Positions 1 through 6,725 of a stretch of DNA of 19,721 nucleotides are shown in pieces. The position numbers were made by a program, and so were the translations under genes. Source of the DNA: an uncultured Flavobacteriia bacterium (GTDB taxonomy: Bacteria; Bacteroidota; Bacteroidia; Flavobacteriales_D; Crocinitomicaceae); assembly GCA_903887095.1 (NCBI GenBank), contig CAISOQ010000142.1, positions 1 through 19,721 of the forward strand, written 5' to 3'. Below the pieces are notes generated by a model. That model saw only the letters and a program-made list of their open reading frames with translations, ran no database searches and was not told where the DNA came from. Within the stretch, counting starts at the first letter, position 1; every line of letters begins with the position of its first letter.

Positions 1-3
1 ATG

Positions 4-11
4 TATGTTTG
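4..11 (+). promoter_or_regulatory. Putative Bacteroidota -7 promoter box (TATGTTTG) for the PLP enzyme
   Basis: The octamer matches the Bacteroidota sigma-70 -7 consensus TAnnTTTG exactly. Transcription would begin a few bases downstream, around 15-18, which leaves a short leader before the ATG at 30. It would place the earlier TTG (9) and ATG (12) at or before the transcription start. The -33 element would lie outside the window, so it cannot be checked. Confidence 0.45.
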
Positions 12-29
12 ATGAAAATAAACAGAATT

Positions 30-1286
30 ATGGATACTAAAAAAATGCACCCAGAAAGTTTAATGATGAGTTTTGGATACAAGCCTTCTTTATCTGAAGG
101 AGCGATAAAATGTCCTATTTTCCAAACGTCCACGTTTGTATTCAACACGGCAATGGAAGGAAAACGATTCTTTGAACTTGCTTACGGATTGCGCGAAAAG
201 GATGCAGGAGAGGAGCTCGGTTTAATATACAGCCGCTTGAATAATCCAGATCTAGAGATCCTTGAAAATAGACTTTGCCTGTGGGATCAAGCCGAAGATT
301 GCGCCGTATTTGAAAGTGGAATGTCGGCAATTTCGACGGCCATGATGGAATTTATGGTACCTGGCGACTTGTTACTGTATAGCCGTCCCGTATATGGTGG
401 AACAGATCATTTCATTAATCACTTTTTGAAAAAATTGAACATTGAGGCAATAGGATTTTATGCGACGGATACCAAAGAACAAATCATAGAGCGCATTCAA
501 GCAACTGGCAAAGCTGACAAATTGGCTATGATCCATATAGAAACGCCTGCCAACCCAACGAATGCCTTAATTGATATTGAGATGTGTGCCGAAATAAAAA
601 ACCATTTCAGCATGGAAGGCAAAGAAATCATCCTTTCCGTTGACAATACTTACATGGGACCAGTTTGGCAGCACCCATTGAAGCATGGAGCAGATTTAGT
701 ATTGTATTCAGCAACAAAATATATAGGTGGACATTCGGATGTTATTGCAGGAGCTTGTTTGGGTTCAAAACAATTAATGGCCCGCGTGAAAGGTCTACGA
801 ACGTTTTTAGGTAACATGGCTGGGCCTTGGACAGGTTGGTTGCTAATGCGATCACTTGAAACATTAAAAATCAGAATGGAGCAAGCTGCATTGAATGCTT
901 CACACGTAGCAAGATTCCTAGAAAATCATGCTAAAGTGGAAAAAATATACTACCTCGGTACGATACCTAAAAATGGATCTGAGCGGGATAAAATGATCTA
1001 TGCTCGCCAGTTCACTTCTTCTGGAGCAATGATTGCTTTCGACATAAAAGGTGGTGAAGCTGAAGCATTTCGTTTTTTAGATTCTCTAAAACTAATCAAA
1101 TTAGCTGTTTCACTAGGAGGAACTGAAAGTCTTGCGGAGCACCCGCAAACAATGACACATGCCGACGTTCCAATGGAAGACAAAAAAGTAATGCACATTA
1201 CGGAGAAATTGATTCGTCTATCAGTTGGCGTAGAACATTATAACGACCTCATCGCTGATATCGGACAAGCCCTCGATCAAATTTAA
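30..1286 (+). CDS. Cys/Met metabolism PLP-dependent enzyme (cystathionine gamma-synthase/lyase family)
   Basis: This cytoplasmic PLP enzyme acts on cysteine, homocysteine or methionine-type substrates by gamma- or beta-elimination or replacement. Numbering from the TTG at 9, visible motifs are YSRLNNP (74-80, phosphate and PLP contact from the partner subunit), SGMSA (103-107), YGGT (129-132), ETPANPT (178-184), VDNTY (211-215, with the PLP-ring Asp) and SATKYIGGH, in which Lys237 is the Schiff-base lysine. The length of about 420 residues suits the family. Classical methionine gamma-lyases carry Cys where this protein has the first Gly after YG, which argues against a typical methionine gamma-lyase. 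The exact reaction cannot be fixed from sequence alone. I chose ATG 30 (418 residues) because of the upstream -7 box; TTG 9 and ATG 12 are alternatives. The gene ends 6 bases from the convergent recJ stop. Confidence 0.9.
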   Translation: MDTKKMHPESLMMSFGYKPSLSEGAIKCPIFQTSTFVFNTAMEGKRFFELAYGLREKDAGEELGLIYSRLNNPDLEILENRLCLWDQAEDCAVFESGMSAISTAMMEFMVPGDLLLYSRPVYGGTDHFINHFLKKLNIEAIGFYATDTKEQIIERIQATGKADKLAMIHIETPANPTNALIDIEMCAEIKNHFSMEGKEIILSVDNTYMGPVWQHPLKHGADLVLYSATKYIGGHSDVIAGACLGSKQLMARVKGLRTFLGNMAGPWTGWLLMRSLETLKIRMEQAALNASHVARFLENHAKVEKIYYLGTIPKNGSERDKMIYARQFTSSGAMIAFDIKGGEAEAFRFLDSLKLIKLAVSLGGTESLAEHPQTMTHADVPMEDKKVMHITEKLIRLSVGVEHYNDLIADIGQALDQI

Positions 1287-1292
1287 GCGTGA

Positions 1293-3020
1293 TCAGACAG
1301 AGGAACGAATATCGCGAACATTAAGCTGAATCGTTTCTCTGTCTTTCCATTTATTGATTTCCAGTGTGAAAACAATATCAAAGGGTAAACCAGCTGCAAT
1401 ATCATCGATTTTATCAGCCAGATTAAAAGCGATGGCATCAAGGTATATTTCAGAAAGCGGGTCGACCAATTTTAGTTTGAGGTGCTTTTCTTTTAACACT
1501 CTGAAGTCTGCTGCATAAATATTTTTTGACAAGAAAACGGGTTGCATGTTACCCGGGCCATGTGGTTCAAAACGAAGGAGATTTCGCTTCACTCTTGGTA
1601 TTTTATTTACAGCTTCACCTCTGGTGTAAAGATCGTGAAATTGCATTTCAAGGTCGATTTTAATTTCAGGAGATTGATCATCTGGATGAATGCTTTCTCC
1701 TACCACGTTTTCGAAACTCTCAATGAACGAAGTGAGATTTTCTGGATGCATTGTCAAGCCTGCTGCGTGACGATGGCCACCGAACTGATGCAACAAATCG
1801 CTGCATTGATGAATGGCTCCATGAATATCAAAATCATTAACAGTTCTGGCAGAACCTGTCACCATGCCATTGGAAGAAGTAAGCACGATGGTCGGTTTAA
1901 AATACCGTTCCATCAAACGGGAAGCTACAATTCCAACAACGCCTTTGTGCCAATCTTCCTTGTAAACCACTATACTGGATGAACCAACCAACGATGCACC
2001 CTTCTCCAACATTTCAATTGCCTCTTCAGTAATTTGCTGATCTATTTCTCGTCGATTTTTATTGTCAGTATCTATTTCACCTGCTATTTGGTTGATCTCC
2101 TGCAAATTTTCTGAGATCATTAAATCAACGGCAAAGCGACCAGATCTCAATCTTCCGGCAGCATTTATTCTCGGTGCAATCGTAAAAACCACATCTGTGA
2201 GGGACACTGGAAATTCTCGATTAGCCAATTTAAGTAGTTCACGGAATGCGGCTCTTGGATGTGCATTTAATTTTTTTAATCCCCAGTGTGCAAGAATTCT
2301 ATTCTCACCTGTAATATCGACAATATCCGCACCAATGCTAATTGCTAAAAGATCCAGGTAACTAAAAAGTTCATCTTCTGGCTTTTCCAATCGCATCGTT
2401 AATCCCTGCAATAATTTAAATCCTACGCCACATCCAGAGAGTTCTTTGTATGGATAATTACACTCCTTCTGTTTTGGATCGAGTACAATACAATCAGGAA
2501 CACTTTCTCCGGGTTGATGGTGATCACAGATTATAAAATCAATGCCGCTGTTTTTTGCATATTCAACTAATTCAATGGATCGAATACCACAATCCAAAGC
2601 GATAATCAACGAAAAGCCATTTTGATGTGCAAAATCAATTCCTTTCTGACTTATTCCATATCCCTCGCTGTACCTATCAGGAATATAATAATCCAACGGT
2701 TCATGGAATTTTCGAAGATAGGCATACATCAAAGCCACTGCAGTTGTACCATCCACATCATAATCACCAAAAAGCAATACTTTTTCTTCTTTTTCTAACG
2801 CATGAACAAGTCGTTTTACAGCGGCCTCCATGTTTTTCATTAAAAATGGATCATGTAGATTTGCTAAATCAGGATTAAAAAATTCTCTGGCATCATCATA
2901 GTTGAAAATCCCCCTACTTATCAATAATTCAGTCGTAATTCTGTCCGCTTTGATCTCTTCACGAAATGCATCAACTCTATCTCTCTCCACAGGTGCTTTG
3001 ACAAGCCATCTTTTTTGCAT
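1293..3020 (-). CDS. recJ: Single-stranded-DNA-specific 5'-3' exonuclease RecJ
   Basis: RecJ degrades single-stranded DNA 5' to 3' in recombinational repair (RecFOR pathway), mismatch repair and base excision. The 575-residue product has the DHH phosphoesterase motifs in order: FGDYDVDGTTA (84-94, metal-binding Asps), ALDCG (141-145), DHH (166-168) and APRINAAGR (282-290). The DHHA1 part follows, with GVVGIVASRL (360-369), GSARTVNDFDI (389-399) and FGGHRHAAG (413-421). The C-terminal segment fits the RecJ OB domain (RFEPHGPGNMQPVF and what follows). Length is normal for the family and all catalytic residues I looked for are present. The ATG at 3020 gives a natural N-terminus (MQKRWLVKAP). The gene is divergent from the exported-protein gene, 35 bases away, and convergent with the PLP enzyme. 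Confidence 0.97.
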   Translation of the reverse strand: MQKRWLVKAPVERDRVDAFREEIKADRITTELLISRGIFNYDDAREFFNPDLANLHDPFLMKNMEAAVKRLVHALEKEEKVLLFGDYDVDGTTAVALMYAYLRKFHEPLDYYIPDRYSEGYGISQKGIDFAHQNGFSLIIALDCGIRSIELVEYAKNSGIDFIICDHHQPGESVPDCIVLDPKQKECNYPYKELSGCGVGFKLLQGLTMRLEKPEDELFSYLDLLAISIGADIVDITGENRILAHWGLKKLNAHPRAAFRELLKLANREFPVSLTDVVFTIAPRINAAGRLRSGRFAVDLMISENLQEINQIAGEIDTDNKNRREIDQQITEEAIEMLEKGASLVGSSSIVVYKEDWHKGVVGIVASRLMERYFKPTIVLTSSNGMVTGSARTVNDFDIHGAIHQCSDLLHQFGGHRHAAGLTMHPENLTSFIESFENVVGESIHPDDQSPEIKIDLEMQFHDLYTRGEAVNKIPRVKRNLLRFEPHGPGNMQPVFLSKNIYAADFRVLKEKHLKLKLVDPLSEIYLDAIAFNLADKIDDIAAGLPFDIVFTLEINKWKDRETIQLNVRDIRSSV

Positions 3021-3055
3021 ATTTTTCAGTTTTCTTATTTAAGTTAATCAAAAAG

Positions 3056-3760
3056 TTGAATTCTTTGGAGCAGCATCATAAAAAATATAGTTTAAGGGCA
3101 CTTGTAAATCGATATGTTGCATTTCAATTAGCGACTTTGTTTTTCCCAGCTTTGTTTTTCGGGCAGGTATCCTATGAATTTACGATTCCGCTACCACCCA
3201 ATGGCAATCAAACGGAGCGCATTTCTCCAACATATTATGGCAGCTATTCCAGTCAGCAATCGGATGTTGATTATGAGTTTTCTGACAAAGGTGTTTTTGT
3301 TGTATCAATGATTTACAGCACTATTTCAAGAGAAACAATCCGCGAGTCATCAAAATATAGGGTAAATAATGGTTGGTTGATTGGTGTTAAAGAAAATGAT
3401 TCTGTTCCCTGCGAATTACAGGGAGAGTATTACCATTTCGCTGTAAAAAATAGAGAACAAATCATCGGAAATGATGAATCACTTAATACACTTTGTAAAA
3501 TCAGCGATATCACGTATATCTTGAATTTTGAAGAAAACGGCTATTACTCGCCCAGCATTTTTGAATTCAAAGGGTCTGAATTGCACATCAGACACTTCAA
3601 TTATGAGGAAGAAACCACCATTTTTGACGTGATCAATGATCAAGTCAAAATCCAAGAAGAGGGAATGACAATTATTGCTTTGCGTCCAACCAAAGAAGAA
3701 TGGCAAAAGATTCCGATAGAAGGAATGATTGGAGCAAGAACAATCTACAATCGTAACTAG
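3056..3760 (+). CDS. Putative exported protein of unknown function, non-ATG start
   Basis: I do not recognise this 234-residue protein. The N-terminus has basic residues followed by a hydrophobic stretch (about residues 21-36, AFQLATLFFPALFFG) and then QVSYEF, which looks like a signal peptide. The remainder is soluble, rich in Tyr, Ser and Glu, and probably beta-rich, as expected of a periplasmic or surface protein. The frame has no ATG before the middle of the mature region. Translation must therefore begin at TTG 3056, at TTG 3065, or at another non-canonical codon, or else an upstream piece is missing. TATTTTTC at about 3021-3028 is a one-mismatch -7 box. The stop TAG is followed without a gap by the stop of the convergent AIM24-like gene. 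Confidence 0.65.
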   Translation: MNSLEQHHKKYSLRALVNRYVAFQLATLFFPALFFGQVSYEFTIPLPPNGNQTERISPTYYGSYSSQQSDVDYEFSDKGVFVVSMIYSTISRETIRESSKYRVNNGWLIGVKENDSVPCELQGEYYHFAVKNREQIIGNDESLNTLCKISDITYILNFEENGYYSPSIFEFKGSELHIRHFNYEEETTIFDVINDQVKIQEEGMTIIALRPTKEEWQKIPIEGMIGARTIYNRN

Positions 3761-4558
3761 TTACATTCCGTCGCCATCGAGTAAATTCCCCAACCCTCCT
3801 AGAATTCCACCTTCTTCTTTGCGACCACCAACAGATCCATAAGATAATATTCGAGACGCAAGACGAGAAATAGGTAAGGTTTGAAGCCATACTTCTCCCG
3901 GTCCTTGCAGCGTTGCAAAGAAAAGACCTTCTCCTCCAAAAATGGAATTTTTTATCCCACCAACAAATTTAATATCGTAATCAATTGTTTGTGTATAAGC
4001 AACTATACACCCCGTATCAACTCGAAGTGTTTCGCCCGGCTGCAGCGTTCGTTTCATAATGTGTCCACCTGCATGACAAAAAGCCATGCCATCGCCTTCC
4101 AGTTTTTGCATGATGAAACCTTCACCACCAAATAACCCAGTTCCCAGTTTTCGTTGAAATTCTATCCCTACTGACACTCCCTTGGCAGCGCAAAGAAATG
4201 AATCTTTTTGACAAATTATTTTTGAACCATAAGCCGATAAATCAATCGGAATGATTTTCCCAGGATATGGAGAAGCAAAAGCCACCCTCGCCTTACCTAA
4301 TCCTGTATGCGTAAAAGCAGTCATGAATAAGCTCTCGCCTGTTAAAAGTCTTTTTCCAGCTCCCCATAATTTACCCATGAAACCACTTGAAGACGATTGC
4401 GCACTTCCATCTCCAAAAATGGTTTCCATCTGAATGCCATCATCCATGTACATGAATGATCCTGCTTCTGCAATCGCTGTTTCCTGCGGATCAAGTTCGA
4501 TCTCAACTAATTGCATTTCTTCACCGTGAATAAAGTAATCGATTTCGTGGTTTTGCAT
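3761..4558 (-). CDS. TIGR00266 / AIM24 family protein
   Basis: The 265-residue product matches the TIGR00266 (AIM24-like) family, named after a yeast mitochondrial biogenesis protein; its bacterial role is not established. Visible family features are the early AGSFMYMDDGI segment (32-42), a Gly/Ser-rich linker (about 49-75), GLFGGEGFIMQKLEG (141-155), GETLRVDTGCIVA (175-187) and IFGGEGLFFATLQGPG (206-221). These repeated Gly-rich turns belong to a beta-sandwich fold. There is no signal peptide or membrane segment, so it is probably cytosolic. ATG 4558 is a good start. The gene appears to be transcribed alone: the next minus-strand gene begins upstream at 5039 with a 130-base gap, in which I see no clear promoter box. 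Confidence 0.92.
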   Translation of the reverse strand: MQNHEIDYFIHGEEMQLVEIELDPQETAIAEAGSFMYMDDGIQMETIFGDGSAQSSSSGFMGKLWGAGKRLLTGESLFMTAFTHTGLGKARVAFASPYPGKIIPIDLSAYGSKIICQKDSFLCAAKGVSVGIEFQRKLGTGLFGGEGFIMQKLEGDGMAFCHAGGHIMKRTLQPGETLRVDTGCIVAYTQTIDYDIKFVGGIKNSIFGGEGLFFATLQGPGEVWLQTLPISRLASRILSYGSVGGRKEEGGILGGLGNLLDGDGM

Positions 4559-4688
4559 TTCTTAGATTTTTAAAACGAAGTAAAAATAATTTTTTTGGGA
4601 GATTCAGGACTATAATCACTGTAAAAGAGCATCCGCTTTTTATAAAATTGATCGAATAAATAAATTGATTAACTGAAACGAAAAAAGT

Positions 4689-5039
4689 CTAATTCCAATT
4701 GATGATTGAACCGCCACTGAGTGATTCTTCAAAAATCTCCTTCATTTTTTCGAGTTTAGCCGCTGCGATTTCGTCTCCTGAATGGGCTTTTCGTTTCAAT
4801 TTGTAATAGATGTCCAACGAATGGCCAAAGAGGTCTTCTTCGAGTTTGCCCTTGATTGAAGAGATTTTTGCATTCACTTCAATCAGATAATGCTCGATCT
4901 CACCCAGCTCAGTCAATTCTAACTTAGAGATGTTTTTTTTTCGCAACAATGCTGAGTAGCGAGGTAATAAGTCCTCTAACATGGAAAGGAACTTCTCCAA
5001 CTCACGATTTAATGAATCTTTGTTTGCTTTGAAATCCAT
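4689..5039 (-). CDS. Small charged helical protein, unknown function
   Basis: This 116-residue protein is not one I recognise. It is almost entirely predicted helix, with heptad-like Leu/Ile spacing and dense Lys/Glu (for example RELEKFLSMLEDLLPRY near the N-terminus and IAAAKLEKMKEIFEESL near the C-terminus). That suggests a coiled-coil or helical-bundle cytosolic protein. It has no Cys, no signal peptide and no membrane segment. The support for a real gene is the compositional bias, the ATG start at 5039, the lack of a better frame on either strand, and a perfect TAGGTTTG -7 box on the same strand 42 bases upstream. It is divergent from hemW. Confidence 0.7.
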   Translation of the reverse strand: MDFKANKDSLNRELEKFLSMLEDLLPRYSALLRKKNISKLELTELGEIEHYLIEVNAKISSIKGKLEEDLFGHSLDIYYKLKRKAHSGDEIAAAKLEKMKEIFEESLSGGSIINWN

Positions 5040-5080
5040 GTTAAGATTAATGTCATCTAAATGTAAAAAATTAATTGAAA

Positions 5081-5088
5081 CAAACCTA
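5081..5088 (-). promoter_or_regulatory. Putative -7 promoter box (TAGGTTTG) for the small helical protein
   Basis: Read on the minus strand, this is an exact TAnnTTTG match ending 42 bases before the ATG at 5039, so the leader would be about 35 bases. I see no clear TTG element about 19 bases further upstream. Confidence 0.4.
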
Positions 5089-5141
5089 CACTTTTCGATA
5101 ATTGGATTAATTCATTCGACTTATGGCCAATTATTATTCAC

Positions 5142-5149
5142 TAATTTTG
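5142..5149 (+). promoter_or_regulatory. Putative -7 promoter box (TAATTTTG) immediately before hemW
   Basis: This is an exact TAnnTTTG match ending only 4 bases before the hemW GTG at 5154. The same bases include the in-frame TAA (5142-5144) that prevents any earlier hemW start. If the box is used, the mRNA would start at or next to the GTG and be leaderless. No convincing -33 element is seen, so a chance match in AT-rich DNA remains possible. Confidence 0.35.
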
Positions 5150-5153
5150 TTTT

Positions 5154-6275
5154 GTGGCTGGAATTTACATTCATATCCCTTTTTGCAAGCAACGCTGTTC
5201 TTATTGTGATTTTCATTTTAGCACAAGTTATCAATCGTACCGAAGCAAACTAATAGATACAATTTGTGAAGAATTGGTTTTTCGAAAAGATGAGCTAAAT
5301 GGTGAAGTGATTAACAGTGTTTATTTCGGAGGCGGCACACCAAGTCTTCTTAATTCAGATGAATTAAAATCAATTCAATCAACCATTTCGGCTAATTATT
5401 TAATTTCTAGTTCTCCAGAAATTACACTTGAGGCAAACCCAGATGACATGTCCGTATCCAACTTGAAAGATTGGCGCAATAATGGCATAAACAGGCTATC
5501 CGTTGGTATTCAATCTTTCAGAGACAACGATTTGAAATGGATGAATCGAGCACACACAGCTGATCATGCTGAAAACTGTGTGAAAGATGCGCAGCAATTC
5601 GGATTCAATGCTATAAGTGTCGACCTGATTTATGGTTTACCATCAATGGATCTGTCTGAATGGAACAATCAAATAGAAAAAGCAATTTCATTGAATATTC
5701 AACATATATCAGCCTACTGCCTTACTGTGGAGCAAAAAACACAGCTGCATAAACTGGTAGAAAAAGGAGAAGTTGTTCCAGGTAATGAAGACCATCAAAG
5801 TGAACAATTCCTCCACCTATTACAGGTGCTCAAAGAAAAGGGATTTGAACAGTACGAAATATCCAATTTTTGCATACCTGGGTTCGAAGCAGTGCACAAT
5901 TCATCTTATTGGAAAGGTGAAAAATACATTGGCATAGGACCTTCAGCTCACTCATTTGATGGCACAAACAGGCGATGGAATATTTCAAACAACGCGCTAT
6001 ACATGAAATTGTTCAAGGAAGAAAGTAAATGGTATGAAAAGGAAGAACTAACCGGAAAGGACCGCTTCAATGAATTGCTTTTAACAGGTTTAAGAACCAA
6101 ATACGGTGTCAATCTGTCTGCACTTCAATCAAATCATTCCTTGACAAAGGACTTTATACAGAAAATTGAAAATTACGCCAACGACGGTTGGATGCAAAAA
6201 ATTGAAGGGACGCTTCTACTAACAGATGAAGGAAAATTGCGCGCTGACTACATTGCCTCAGAGTTGTTCATCTAA
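5154..6275 (+). CDS. hemW: Radical SAM haem chaperone HemW (coproporphyrinogen III oxidase-like)
   Basis: HemW is a radical SAM protein related to HemN. It binds haem and is thought to insert it into target proteins; many genomes annotate it as an oxygen-independent coproporphyrinogen oxidase. The 373-residue product opens with MAGIYIHIPFC, and the [4Fe-4S] ligands are Cys11, Cys15 and Cys18 in CKQRCSYCDF. It continues with YFGGGTPSLL (57-66), LEANPDD (92-98), RLSVGIQSF (114-122), DLIYGLP (157-163) and the HemW-type segment HNSSYWKG followed by GIGPSAHSF. The ending is CYDF rather than the extra-Cys pattern of true HemN, which supports HemW. The start is GTG 5154, because an in-frame stop at 5142 excludes anything earlier. 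A VanZ-like gene follows after 9 bases and is probably co-transcribed. Confidence 0.95.
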   Translation: MAGIYIHIPFCKQRCSYCDFHFSTSYQSYRSKLIDTICEELVFRKDELNGEVINSVYFGGGTPSLLNSDELKSIQSTISANYLISSSPEITLEANPDDMSVSNLKDWRNNGINRLSVGIQSFRDNDLKWMNRAHTADHAENCVKDAQQFGFNAISVDLIYGLPSMDLSEWNNQIEKAISLNIQHISAYCLTVEQKTQLHKLVEKGEVVPGNEDHQSEQFLHLLQVLKEKGFEQYEISNFCIPGFEAVHNSSYWKGEKYIGIGPSAHSFDGTNRRWNISNNALYMKLFKEESKWYEKEELTGKDRFNELLLTGLRTKYGVNLSALQSNHSLTKDFIQKIENYANDGWMQKIEGTLLLTDEGKLRADYIASELFI

Positions 6276-6284
6276 CCAATTTAT

Positions 6285-6653
6285 ATGATTAAAAAGCTAG
6301 CATTTACCAGCCTTTTACTGATCTTTTTGCTTATCACCATTTTAAGTCTAATGCCACCTACCGGCGGAATAGAAATTAAAAATGATAAAATTGGCCATTT
6401 CCTTGCCTACACAACATTATCATGTAACGCATTGATTTTTGGCCGAAACAAGCAAAAAAGATTGCTTTTTGCAGGTTTAATTATGCTGTATAGCGCTTTA
6501 ATTGAGCTAATTCAAGGTTTTATTCCGGGTAGAACACCTTCTATTATGGATTTATTTGCAAATGGTGGTGGGATTGTTCTTGGGTTGCTGATGTTTTCCA
6601 TTTTTGGACGCTATTTTCAATCTAAACTATTTTCGCCAAAGGATAATCATTAA
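6285..6653 (+). CDS. VanZ-like family membrane protein
   Basis: This 122-residue integral membrane protein belongs to the VanZ-like family. The founding member gives low-level teicoplanin resistance, but the function of most relatives is unknown. Visible features are a first membrane helix (about 5-23), the DKIGHFLAY motif (34-42) with its conserved His, a second helix (about 58-76) running into ELIQGFIPGRTPSIMD (74-89), then NGGGIVLG (93-100) inside the last helix. The conserved Glu74, Gln77, Asp89 and Asn93 are all in place. It starts 9 bases after the hemW stop, so the two are probably one transcript. A hairpin with a T-tract follows shortly after the gene. Confidence 0.88.
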   Translation: MIKKLAFTSLLLIFLLITILSLMPPTGGIEIKNDKIGHFLAYTTLSCNALIFGRNKQKRLLFAGLIMLYSALIELIQGFIPGRTPSIMDLFANGGGIVLGLLMFSIFGRYFQSKLFSPKDNH

Positions 6654-6663
6654 TCCAGTTATC

Positions 6664-6692
6664 GCAGACGAAATCTGCAATTAATCTTTTTT
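6664..6692 (+). terminator. Possible terminator after hemW-vanZ operon
   Basis: A 5-bp stem (GCAGA and TCTGC) with a 5-base loop at 6664-6678 is followed by AT-rich sequence and a run of six T at 6687-6692. The stem is short, so this is a weak candidate. Its position between the vanZ-like stop and the aldehyde dehydrogenase start suits a terminator. Confidence 0.35.
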
Positions 6693-6725
6693 CGCCTTAA
6701 ATTCGCACTATTATTTACATGACTC

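Noticed and set aside
1542..2878. Open frames on the plus strand inside recJ (1542-1982, 2062-2361, 2627-2878)
   Set aside because: They lie antisense to a strongly supported recJ gene, have no family resemblance, and their amino-acid composition is that of a shadow frame.
3881..4433. Plus-strand open frames within the AIM24-like gene
   Set aside because: Antisense shadows of a well-matched family protein, with no domain or start signals of their own.
4981..5253. Plus-strand 90-codon frame crossing into hemW
   Set aside because: It overlaps the helical protein gene antisense and hemW in another frame. Its hydrophobic stretch comes from the AT-rich intergenic region and no ribosome-binding site is visible.
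6285..6653. Antibiotic (teicoplanin) resistance gene vanZ
   Set aside because: Only the family is shared. There are no other van genes, and VanZ-like proteins are common in genomes without glycopeptide resistance.
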